Shown piece by piece: positions 1-6,106 of a DNA stretch of 10,570 nt (position 1 is its first letter; the number at the start of each line of letters is the position of its first letter). Origin of the DNA: Candidatus Thorarchaeota archaeon MP11T_1 (GTDB lineage: Archaea; Asgardarchaeota; Thorarchaeia; Thorarchaeales; Thorarchaeaceae); NCBI GenBank assembly GCA_002825515.1, contig PJET01000159.1:1-10570 (forward strand), read 5' to 3'. The translations under genes were made by a program, and so were the position numbers. The notes beneath the pieces were generated by a model. It worked only from the letters and a program-made list of their open reading frames with translations, searched no databases and had not been told where the DNA came from.

Positions 1-848
1 ATGGTCTTCTCTATGGTAGGGGCGCTTGCGATATGAAAGGTCCACTATCAGCTCTCGCTGAATCCTTAATTCTATACACAGAGGAACGCCATAGAAGACC
101 TCTTGTTTTCTTAGCAACCTCTGATGAAGAGAGTGGTTGCTCGGGGGCTGAAGAGGTCGCAAAGAGTGGTCTTCTCAAGGGAATTAATTTCGGAGTATGT
201 GCAGAACCTACAAGTCTTCAAGTTCTTGTCGGGGAGAAAGGGATGTTCTGGTCGAAAGTAGTTGCTACTGGAAAAGCTGCTCATGGGTCAACACCAGAAG
301 AAGGAATCAATGCAATTCAAATATGCATGGATGCAGTTCGTCTTTTTGTTGAAGAGCCATTCCCTCATGATGAAGATAATCTTCTTGGAAAACCAACTCT
401 GAATATTGGTGTCATGAAGGGTGGCATTAAGATCAATGTTGTGCCTGATAGATGCGAAGCCGAACTTGACATGCGAATAGTCAAAGGTCAAGACCCTGAA
501 ACACTACTTGATGCAATGAATACAAGGCTTCAATCAGCTGGGCTCTCAGAAAGAGTCAAGGTAGAATACATTCATGGCAAACCCGCTGTAATTACACCGG
601 TGGATTCTGAAATTGTGGGTGTAGCAAAAGCTGCTGTAGAAAACATTACAGGAATTACTCCAAAGATGGGTACAGCTACATATGGAACAGATTGTTCTGT
701 CTTGCAACCAAAGATCGGAATTTTAAACGTCATCTGTGGACCCGGTTCTATTAGACAAGCACATCAACCAGATGAGTTCATTTCTCTTGATGAACTTTAT
801 CAATCGATTGAAATTTACCTCCAGATTGCCCGTCATTTTAGCAACTAG
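1..848 (+). CDS. M20-family metallohydrolase (ArgE/DapE-like), 5' truncated by the window edge
   Basis: The reading frame runs in from before the window: codons from base 3 read GLLYGRGACDMKG, the family's metal-bridging Asp motif, so the ATG at 33 is internal. Further M20 hallmarks follow in order: SDEESG (general-base Glu plus metal-ligand Glu), CAEPT (Glu ligand), AAHGSTPEEG at the start of the dimerisation (lid) domain, and IRQAHQPDE near the end, which holds the last His ligand. About 281 residues are present; family members are usually about 370-420, so roughly the first 100, including the HxD ligand motif, are missing. These enzymes are two-zinc cytosolic amidohydrolases that remove acyl groups from amino acids such as N-acetylornithine or succinyl-diaminopimelate, or cleave dipeptides. 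The substrate cannot be told here. The family call is firm; the exact role is open. Confidence 0.93.
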   Translation, partial: GLLYGRGACDMKGPLSALAESLILYTEERHRRPLVFLATSDEESGCSGAEEVAKSGLLKGINFGVCAEPTSLQVLVGEKGMFWSKVVATGKAAHGSTPEEGINAIQICMDAVRLFVEEPFPHDEDNLLGKPTLNIGVMKGGIKINVVPDRCEAELDMRIVKGQDPETLLDAMNTRLQSAGLSERVKVEYIHGKPAVITPVDSEIVGVAKAAVENITGITPKMGTATYGTDCSVLQPKIGILNVICGPGSIRQAHQPDEFISLDELYQSIEIYLQIARHFSN

Positions 849-944
849 AACATTGATTGTCTCATCAGGAATAACCTTAAAGTTACCATTGTATGAGGAA
901 CAACACACTATTGTGAGTAAGAAACATCAGAGAGGCGTTCATGA

Positions 945-1469
945 ATGCAAACACCAGAGATTATCGATTTAATCATTGACTTCATCATTAGCCCGATTTT
1001 CTTATTTACAGTAGTGATGGTCATTATTCTGGTTGGAGCTCGTTTCGCGACGAAATCTAAATCTTCAAAATCAGTTTCAGTCTTAAAACAAATGCGCCGT
1101 ATGGTCACTCAAATTGACAAAGAGAAAGAACTCACTGAACCTGTAGTTAACTCGCGTCAAGATATCATTACAAGGATATTCAATTCCCAGATGAAATCCT
1201 TGGGTCTTGAACCATCAACTGATAGTGGCTATGTTCCTATCTCCTATACACCTCTTGCTCGATTTCTGAAGGAACGAGGAGTGCAGGACGATACTGTAGG
1301 TGCTATTCTCGCAGGATTAATGGAAGAAGAGAATGAAGCTGAAGTGCGAGCGATAATCTCTGCTGCTGCTGAAACACCAGGTGTGGATTTGACTGGAGCA
1401 GAACTTGTAAAAGCACAAGACTTAGCAGTTACCGAATGGACTAATGTGCGTCGATCTAGAGAAGCATAG
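945..1469 (+). CDS. Small membrane-anchored protein, unknown function
   Basis: This is a 174-residue protein that I do not recognise. Residues 8-32 form one hydrophobic helix (IIDLIIDFIISPIF through VVMVIILVGA), followed by a Lys/Arg/Ser-rich stretch (residues 33-56). By the positive-inside rule this predicts an outside N-terminus and a cytosolic C-terminal domain. The soluble part is mostly helical, with a segment LARFLKERGVQDDTVGAILAGLMEEENEAEVRAI split into short helices that resembles a small helical bundle. The start at 945 is chosen over the out-of-frame ATG at 941 because it keeps the frame and has GAGG at 932-935. AlaX follows after only 14 nt, so the two are probably co-transcribed. 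No motif links it to translation quality control. Confidence 0.8.
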   Translation: MQTPEIIDLIIDFIISPIFLFTVVMVIILVGARFATKSKSSKSVSVLKQMRRMVTQIDKEKELTEPVVNSRQDIITRIFNSQMKSLGLEPSTDSGYVPISYTPLARFLKERGVQDDTVGAILAGLMEEENEAEVRAIISAAAETPGVDLTGAELVKAQDLAVTEWTNVRRSREA

Positions 1470-1483
1470 CGAGGACATTGGTA

Positions 1484-2206
1484 ATGACTGAACTTCTTCA
1501 CATGAGAGATAACTATCTTAGAGTATTTGATGCAGTAATAGAGTCATCGGGCGAAAACTATGTGGTTCTGAACAGTACTGCGTTCTATCCAGAAGGTGGA
1601 GGTCAATCTACAGATTATGGATCTCTAACTAATGGATCTAGAACTGAAAAAGTTACAGATGTTCGAAAAAAGGATGGCGAGATTAGACACTATCTTGCTG
1701 GTTTGCCATTCGGAGTTGGGGAAAAAGTACATGGTGAGATTGACTGGCCTCGACGATATGAATGCATGCGTTTCCATACCTGTCAACATGTTCTCTCTAG
1801 GTATCTACAGTTGAACTATGGTGTTGTGACTGTAGGGAATATGATAAAACCTGGCGAGAGTAGAGCTGATTATTCTCCCTTGGACTCCTTTGATGAAGAG
1901 ATGAAGCATAGTGTTGAAGCAGGAGTTAATGAGATTCTAGCTCAAAATATCGAAGTTGAGATTAAATTTATGCCAAGAGCTGAAGCTATTAGATTTCTTC
2001 AGGACCGTGGTTATCAAACAAGATATCTTGAGATGGTGCCAGATTCCGTAAATGAGTTTAGAGTTCTTATAATCGGTGATTTTGATGTTGCATCATGTGC
2101 TGGTACTCATGTCAAAAACACACGTGAAATCGGTCGTTTACTAATTGGCAAGTCTAAGAATGTAGGTGCTGGCAAGCAACGAATTTACTTCAAACTAGTT
2201 GATTAG
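1484..2206 (+). CDS. alaX: Alanyl-tRNA editing protein AlaX (trans-editing of mischarged tRNA-Ala)
   Basis: This is a 240-residue free-standing homologue of the AlaRS editing domain. It hydrolyses Ser (and Gly) wrongly attached to tRNA-Ala in the cytosol. Both zinc-binding motifs are intact: HxxxH as H98-TCQ-H102 (FHTCQHVLS) and CxxxH as C205-AGT-H209. The Gly-rich FYPEGGGQ motif at about residues 34-41 is also present. The length fits the AlaX-M type. A frame extension to TTG at 1478 exists, but the GAGG at 1471-1474 sits 9 nt before ATG 1484 and only 3 nt before the TTG, and MTELLHMRDNYL is the natural family N-terminus, so 1484 is preferred. It lies 14 nt after the membrane-anchored gene. 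No key residue is missing. Confidence 0.95.
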   Translation: MTELLHMRDNYLRVFDAVIESSGENYVVLNSTAFYPEGGGQSTDYGSLTNGSRTEKVTDVRKKDGEIRHYLAGLPFGVGEKVHGEIDWPRRYECMRFHTCQHVLSRYLQLNYGVVTVGNMIKPGESRADYSPLDSFDEEMKHSVEAGVNEILAQNIEVEIKFMPRAEAIRFLQDRGYQTRYLEMVPDSVNEFRVLIIGDFDVASCAGTHVKNTREIGRLLIGKSKNVGAGKQRIYFKLVD

Positions 2207-2273
2207 TACTATTATGCATCACAGCCAACAGTTTTATGCCTCATAGTGTTGAGTAGTGATAGTGTGACGCACA

Positions 2274-3557
2274 ATGAAAGCACTAGTGCTAACTGCTGGA
2301 GAAGGTCAACGACTTAGACCACTTACAACAAATCGTTCTAAGTCAATGTTGATGATTGCTGGACGTCCTGTCCTGCAATACATAATCGATAGTCTTGTTG
2401 AAAACGATATCCGTGATATTGTTATTGTTGTTGGTCATGGTCGTGAAGAATTAATCGACCACTTTCAAATGGGTGGAGAACAAGGAATCAGAATCCGGTA
2501 TATGATTCAACACAAACAAGAAGGTGTAGAGCATGCAATTCTGACAGCAAAAGAAGAGCTGAATGGCGAGGAAGAATTCCTGCTTGTCAATGGTGATGTG
2601 TTGGTAGAACCTGATATGGTAACCAGAACGCTGAGTAATCACCAAATTATGGGAAATGCAGTCACACTTCTGGTGACTCTTGTTTCTAATCCAGAACAAT
2701 TTGGTACTGTAAAGATAGGACCTAATGGTGTCGTTGAAAAATTTGTAGAGAAGGGTGGTCCCGAAAGATATGTTAGCAATTATGCAGTAGCTGGAGTTTC
2801 TGTTTTCAATACTAATGTGCTTCCACTTCTCGAAAAACATCGTGCAATGGAGCTTGCTTTTGAGGAATTCATAAAAGATGGTAACCAAGTTTCAGCAACT
2901 GTTTGGGAGAAAGAATGGGCTGAGTTTACATGGCCTTGGGACATACTTAACGCAAACAGAATCGTTATGGATCGTATACTTAAGGGTAAAGGAAGTTATA
3001 TTTCAGAATCTGCTGATGTTCATTCAAGCGTAGTAATTGAAGGTTCAGTTTTCATAGATAAGGGCAGTATCATTCGACCAAACACGACCTTAAGGGGTCC
3101 CATATATATCGGCAAGAATGTTTACGTGGGGAACAACTCCCTTATCCGCGACTATTGTAGTCTTTGTGATGGTGTACGTATTGGCTATGCCGTTGAAATG
3201 CGTAATAGCATGGTCTTTGAGAGGGTCAATGTCGGTAGAATGACGTATCTTGCTGACTCAATAATTGGGGCTGACACTTGTATCGAAGCAGGTGCTCAAC
3301 TTTGGAACTGGCGACCTGGAAGCGAACCAATTTATCTCAAACAGGATGATGAGAAAGTGCAGGTTCCTCTCCGTAAGTTTGGAGCTATTGTGGGTGATAA
3401 TGTCGTAATTGGTGTAAACTCATCGATTTATCCTGCGACAAGGATTGGAGAAGACAGTGTTATCTCAGCAGGATGTGTTGTTCAAGAAGACATACCACCC
3501 AGAAGTAATGTAACGCTTCAACAAAATCTGAAGATTACGGAACGAAAAGATCTATAG
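2274..3557 (+). CDS. GlmU-like bifunctional sugar-1-phosphate nucleotidylyltransferase / left-handed beta-helix protein
   Basis: The protein has 427 residues in two domains. Residues 1-235 are a nucleotidylyltransferase: the nucleotide-binding loop LTAGEGQRLRPLT (6-18), K23 in the usual catalytic-Lys place (the common PKP is SKS here), VNGD (105-108) with a metal-binding Asp, and WPWD with D223 as likely second metal ligand. Residues 245-410 are hexapeptide repeats of a left-handed beta-helix, as in archaeal enzymes that make UDP-GlcNAc or dTDP-sugars and in GlmU acetyltransferases. In that domain GRMTYLADS (321-329) aligns with the GlmU motif GHLTYLGDA, so the catalytic His is R322; Tyr (325), Asn (345) and a Lys (368) are kept. 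The uridylyl or thymidylyl transfer looks intact, while acetyl transfer may be lost. The gene starts 67 nt after AlaX with a weak ribosome site. Confidence 0.92.
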   Translation: MKALVLTAGEGQRLRPLTTNRSKSMLMIAGRPVLQYIIDSLVENDIRDIVIVVGHGREELIDHFQMGGEQGIRIRYMIQHKQEGVEHAILTAKEELNGEEEFLLVNGDVLVEPDMVTRTLSNHQIMGNAVTLLVTLVSNPEQFGTVKIGPNGVVEKFVEKGGPERYVSNYAVAGVSVFNTNVLPLLEKHRAMELAFEEFIKDGNQVSATVWEKEWAEFTWPWDILNANRIVMDRILKGKGSYISESADVHSSVVIEGSVFIDKGSIIRPNTTLRGPIYIGKNVYVGNNSLIRDYCSLCDGVRIGYAVEMRNSMVFERVNVGRMTYLADSIIGADTCIEAGAQLWNWRPGSEPIYLKQDDEKVQVPLRKFGAIVGDNVVIGVNSSIYPATRIGEDSVISAGCVVQEDIPPRSNVTLQQNLKITERKDL

Positions 3558-3584
3558 GAACATTGCAAAATGGTTAGATCTTTT
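3545..3584. terminator. Inverted repeat over two convergent stop codons, likely bidirectional terminator
   Basis: A perfect 10-bp inverted repeat, AAAAGATCTA (3545-3554) and TAGATCTTTT (3575-3584), has a 20-nt loop. The plus gene's stop (3555-3557) lies in the loop and the minus gene's stop (3574-3576) overlaps the right arm. The right arm ends in five T on the plus strand and the left arm gives four T on the minus strand, so each gene meets a T-run just after its stop. Archaeal termination depends mainly on T-runs, so the hairpin may be secondary. Confidence 0.5.
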
Positions 3585-4236
3585 TCACGGTGAACTCTCC
3601 TATTAGGATTTCATCAGCATAGATATATGCAATGTTGTTTCGTTCCACCAATTTGATGTCTGGATTCTGAAGGTTCTCTGGTAATGAGAACTGGTGACCT
3701 TCAATAGCTATAGTAGTTCTGTGTTCGTTGTTGAAAACCACCATGTCATGACTTTGCCAAATTGAACTTCGAGGTTTTGCTGGTGCAAGCTGAATTTTCG
3801 TAAGAAGTGTATTAAGTTGCTGAGTTTCAAGACTTGTTAGCTGGTTTCGAATTGACCTATATCCAAGATATCTATCTCTTCCAGACCCTATTATGTGGTC
3901 ATTATATTTCCCAGCAAATAACCTCTCGATTGCCAAGTACGGTCCTAAACCTCGAGAAATTACATTACTATCTGTTCTAGATTCGTTTGTACTTCTTCCT
4001 TTTTGCGATGGATGGCTTAGCTCGTGTGAAATCAATCCAATTATTCCTGCTTCATGCCATGATTTCACCTCATTATTAATCCTAATTGATATCCTATCCA
4101 TTGATTGACTCCATTGGATCTGAGCGAAACTCGTTATTTTTCCCCATGATATGGATATTCTTGAATGACGAAGTTCAGGATAGGCTAATGAAACAAGAAT
4201 CTCAATCAATGCTGTAATATCTTGTGCATCGTTCAA
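3574..4236 (-). CDS. Putative HExxH zinc metalloprotease, unknown target
   Basis: This 220-residue soluble protein has no signal peptide or membrane helix. The centre carries H71-E-L-S-H75-P, a HExxH zinc-protease motif inside the helical stretch AGIIGLISHELSHP. It is followed by E85 and D89 (NESRTDSNVISRGLG), one of which could be the third metal ligand. A well-ordered block follows (ERLFAGKYNDHIIGSGRDRYLGY, split here for length at KYND), then a less structured linker and a beta-rich C-terminus from about 160. The likely activity is zinc-dependent peptide hydrolysis; I do not know the family or substrate. No ATG or GTG lies in frame near the 5' end. The TTG at 4234-4236 is the only usual start before an in-frame stop at 4255-4257, and a TATA-like box lies about 28 nt upstream, which would give a nearly leaderless mRNA. 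Confidence 0.75.
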   Translation of the reverse strand: MNDAQDITALIEILVSLAYPELRHSRISISWGKITSFAQIQWSQSMDRISIRINNEVKSWHEAGIIGLISHELSHPSQKGRSTNESRTDSNVISRGLGPYLAIERLFAGKYNDHIIGSGRDRYLGYRSIRNQLTSLETQQLNTLLTKIQLAPAKPRSSIWQSHDMVVFNNEHRTTIAIEGHQFSLPENLQNPDIKLVERNNIAYIYADEILIGEFTVKKI

Positions 4237-4259
4237 AGCAATTATCGTTCCTAATCAGG

Positions 4260-4269
4260 TTTTAAAAAA
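4260..4269 (-). promoter_or_regulatory. TATA-like box for the HExxH gene
   Basis: On the minus strand the bases read TTTTTTAAAA, centred about 28 nt before the TTG start at 4236. This is the expected archaeal TATA-to-start distance, so transcription would begin at or next to the start codon. It is back to back with the eS25-like promoter. Confidence 0.45.
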
Positions 4270-4284
4270 GCGAGCAATGAGCAT

Positions 4285-4293
4285 CTTTAAAAG
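4285..4293 (+). promoter_or_regulatory. TATA-like box for the eS25-like gene
   Basis: The plus strand reads CTTTAAAAG. Transcription would begin about 25-30 nt later, near 4315-4320, giving a leader of about 30 nt that contains AGGAGA (4336-4341) as a ribosome-binding site before the presumed start near 4345-4351. Confidence 0.45.
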
Positions 4294-4350
4294 TCAAACC
4301 CAAGTTTTTCGCCGTGAACCTAGTAACAGGTATCTAGGAGAGTAATCACT

Positions 4351-5268
4351 ATCAGCCGTAAGAAGTGGGGCAAATCAGCCGTAAAAACCGAGAGAGTAAT
4401 CCGAGATGCGATTCCAAAACCTGAAACGCAATCTGGTATTGAGGAATACCTCAAGAAGGCGAAATCAGTCACTTGTTATGATTTGGCCAATCGCTTTAAT
4501 ATTCGGATGAGTATAGCCCGTAGGATACTCAAAGAGAAAGAAGCTGAGGGAGTTGTTGTTCCTTATATCCGAGAAGGAGGGTTCGTTGTTTATACAACAC
4601 CTACAGAATTGGAGAAACGAGAAGGTGGAGCTCCAATTATGGTTGCTGATGCCCTTGAAGAGATTGCTTCTAGCGTACCCAAGGAACCTCTGATAACTGA
4701 GGAGATGGATCTTGCGCTCGCTGCTGCATCAAGTCCAGAATTGGTAAAACCAAGCAAACTTGCACGTAAGAGAAGAGAAGCTGGTGAAAAGAAAGAACGT
4801 AAAGACACGAGACCAGAGGTTATTGTTGAACCTTTGGAAGTAATTCCGGTGAAGCCTGCACCTAAAATGGAGCGGGATGAAGAAGAAGAATTACCTAAGA
4901 AGAAAGCTGCTCCAAAGAAGCCTGCCAAGAAGAAGGCAGACGAGAAAGAGGCTCCAAAGAAGAAGGCTGAGGAGAAGGAAGCTCCAAAGAAGCCTGCCAA
5001 GAAGAAGGCAGACGAGAAAGAGGCTCCAAAGAAGAAGGCTGAGGAGAAGGAAGCTCCAAAGAAGCCTGCCAAGAAGAAGACAGAGAAGAAAGAGGCTCCA
5101 AAGAAGAAAGCTGAGGAGAAGGAAGCTTCAAAGAAGTCTGCCAAGAAGAAGACAGAGAAGAAAGAGGCTCCAAAGAAGAAGGTTGAGGAGAAGGAAGCTC
5201 CAAAGAAGTCTACCAAGAAGAAGGCAGAGAAAAAGGAAGCTTCAAAGAAGTCTACCGAGAAGAAGTGA
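4351..5268 (+). CDS. rps25e: eS25-like winged-helix protein with a lysine-rich repeat tail; start codon non-canonical
   Basis: About 305 residues if begun at the ATC at 4351. Residues 28-82 match the eS25 winged-helix pattern: EEYLKKAKSVTCYDLANRF, then NIRMSIARRILKEKEAEGVV and a wing ending FVVYT. In the ribosome eS25 sits on the small-subunit head. A linker (about 83-186) leads to a tail of five 24-residue repeats of the APKKPAKKK / APKKKAEEKE type, ending at the stop. Normal archaeal eS25 is only about 100 residues, so this may be a long ribosomal variant or an RNA- or DNA-binding, chromatin-type protein. The frame is open back to the stop at 4324-4326 with no ATG, GTG or TTG. The first TTG (4483) would cut into the winged helix. 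AGGAGA at 4336-4341 suits ATC 4345 or ATC 4351. The domain call is firm, the start is not. Confidence 0.8.
   Translation: MSRKKWGKSAVKTERVIRDAIPKPETQSGIEEYLKKAKSVTCYDLANRFNIRMSIARRILKEKEAEGVVVPYIREGGFVVYTTPTELEKREGGAPIMVADALEEIASSVPKEPLITEEMDLALAAASSPELVKPSKLARKRREAGEKKERKDTRPEVIVEPLEVIPVKPAPKMERDEEEELPKKKAAPKKPAKKKADEKEAPKKKAEEKEAPKKPAKKKADEKEAPKKKAEEKEAPKKPAKKKTEKKEAPKKKAEEKEASKKSAKKKTEKKEAPKKKVEEKEAPKKSTKKKAEKKEASKKSTEKK
4909..5265 (+). repeat. Five tandem 72-bp repeats inside the eS25-like gene
   Basis: The units start at 4909, 4981, 5053, 5125 and 5197; the last is 69 bp and runs to the stop. Units 1 and 2 are identical in all 72 bases as read, while units 3-5 drift (ADEKE becomes TEKKE, PAKKK becomes SAKKK or STKKK). 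Each unit encodes two basic half-repeats of 14 and 10 residues rich in Lys, Ala, Glu and Pro. The identity of the first two units points to a recent duplication or gene conversion. Confidence 0.93.
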
Positions 5269-5352
5269 TCAACACAGCGGATTCATCATCTTTGCTCAGC
5301 ATATCAAATATCGATGATTTCATTTTTGCCATGGGAAATTAAACAAGAAGAT

Positions 5353-5410
5353 AATTTGGCTTCGCACTCTGTAGTCAAAGACTTAGAGAGTTTCGAGTGC
5401 GAGCCAATTT
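5353..5410. terminator. Long imperfect stem-loop between convergent genes
   Basis: The arms at 5353-5369 and 5395-5410 pair over 15 bp (GGCTTCGCACTC with GAGTGCGAGCC at the core), with one bulged T at 5361 and one T-T mismatch, around a 25-nt loop. It lies in the 165-bp gap between the eS25-like gene and the coiled-coil gene. The flank below the left arm is T-rich on the minus strand, and a T5 run (5323-5327) on the plus strand follows the eS25-like stop. It probably marks the transcription boundary for both genes; it could also be a structured 3' end. Confidence 0.5.
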
Positions 5411-5433
5411 GATTGTCTTATTGAAGATCGATT

Positions 5434-6018
5434 CTACTTCAAAGCAGCAATCTGTTTGTCTATATCCTCGAGTTGAGTATCAAGCTCAGACTCTTTCGTC
5501 TTATACTCATCCTCAGGGATGTACCCTCGCATATAGTCAAAACGCAAATCAGTCAATTGAGCTTTCAGCCTATCTTTCTGCTGAAGTAGGAAGTCCAACT
5601 GATCACTGCCTTCCGTCGGTGCAGCCTCAGTTGCTGCAACTGGTTCAGGTTCTGGAGCTGGTTCAGGCGCCGGTTCAGGAGCCACCTCAACAACTGGTTC
5701 TGGAGTTGGTTCGGGAGGTGGAGTCGTAATCTCCGGCGCTGGTGCAGGCTTAGGCGTAGGCTTAGGTGCAGGGGCCGGAGTCTCAACTTTTGGGGCATCT
5801 GTCTTGACGCTTTCCATTTTCTCCATATTTTGCCTCAGAGCTTCAATCTGATTGGCTATTTCTGCGAAGCTATCATTAATCGTCTGATTGATAGACATCT
5901 TCATTTTCGTGAAGTTTTCAGCCAATTGGTCCGCAAGCTTCTTAGTTTCAGCTACGTTCTCGGCGAAGTCTTCGATTTCCTTTAGTTTCTCCATTATTGC
6001 GCTTATATCAAAGGACAT
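5434..6018 (-). CDS. Coiled-coil / Pro-rich linker / SHOCT-like protein
   Basis: This 194-residue cytosolic protein has three parts. Residues 5-70 form a heptad-rich coiled coil (IMEKLKEIEDFAENVAE onward). Residues 76-127 are a Pro-Ala-Glu linker of PAP, PKP and PEP steps that should be extended and stiff. Residues 140-194 are helical and resemble a SHOCT-like short domain: L-x-x-QL-x-x-LRFDYMRGYIPEDEY then a charged helix, a fold often used for oligomerisation. GGTGA at 6025-6029 lies 6 nt before the ATG, and a TATA-like box at 6089-6097 suggests its own promoter, 88 nt after the GTPase gene. A scaffold or adaptor role is an inference from this build and from its place beside the GTPase operon. 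Confidence 0.82.
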   Translation of the reverse strand: MSFDISAIMEKLKEIEDFAENVAETKKLADQLAENFTKMKMSINQTINDSFAEIANQIEALRQNMEKMESVKTDAPKVETPAPAPKPTPKPAPAPEITTPPPEPTPEPVVEVAPEPAPEPAPEPEPVAATEAAPTEGSDQLDFLLQQKDRLKAQLTDLRFDYMRGYIPEDEYKTKESELDTQLEDIDKQIAALK

Positions 6019-6088
6019 GTATAGTCACCCAAGTGCGCTAGTTACGTGGTACATCATCTTGTTTAGTTCTTAACCTTTGCCTTGACGA

Positions 6089-6097
6089 ATATATAGT
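6089..6097 (-). promoter_or_regulatory. TATA-like box for the coiled-coil gene
   Basis: The minus strand reads ACTATATAT in the 88-nt gap after the GTPase stop. Initiation about 25 nt on, near 6068, would leave a leader of about 50 nt that includes the GGTGA ribosome site (6025-6029). It suggests the coiled-coil gene can be expressed apart from the GTPase operon. Confidence 0.45.
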
Positions 6098-6106
6098 GGG
6101 TTTCAA

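Noticed and set aside
33..35. ATG at 33 as the start of the M20 gene
   Set aside because: The frame continues upstream with GLLYGRGACDMKG, whose Asp is a family metal ligand, so the true start is outside the window.
849..944. tRNA or other RNA gene in the gap after the M20 gene
   Set aside because: No cloverleaf or TTCGA-type arm was found; a possible TATA-like CTTAAAG near 876 is too weak to annotate.
736..972. Plus-strand open frame over the end of the M20 gene
   Set aside because: It overlaps the M20 3' end in another frame, and has no domain or ribosome site.
2207..2273. Promoter for the GlmU-like gene in the AlaX gap
   Set aside because: TTTTATG at 2232-2238 could be a TATA box, but it is a poor match and the gene may be read through from AlaX.
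4321..4350. Frameshift joining an upstream ATG or GTG to the eS25-like gene
   Set aside because: The GTG at 4313 meets a stop after seven codons and no other upstream start gives a coherent N-terminus, so a shifted start is not supported.
4590..5216. Antisense frame rich in Phe, Ser and Ala (and other frames, 4877-5317 and 4895-5203)
   Set aside because: They are shadows of the repetitive Lys-rich codons of the eS25-like gene; the repeat keeps all frames free of stops.
4909..5265. CRISPR-like array
   Set aside because: The repeats are head-to-tail 72-bp units with no unique spacers and keep one coding frame.
5397..5729. Plus-strand frame opposite the coiled-coil gene (also 5565-5798 minus)
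   Set aside because: Shadows of the Pro-rich linker; the minus-strand 194-residue frame has a ribosome site, promoter and ordered helices.
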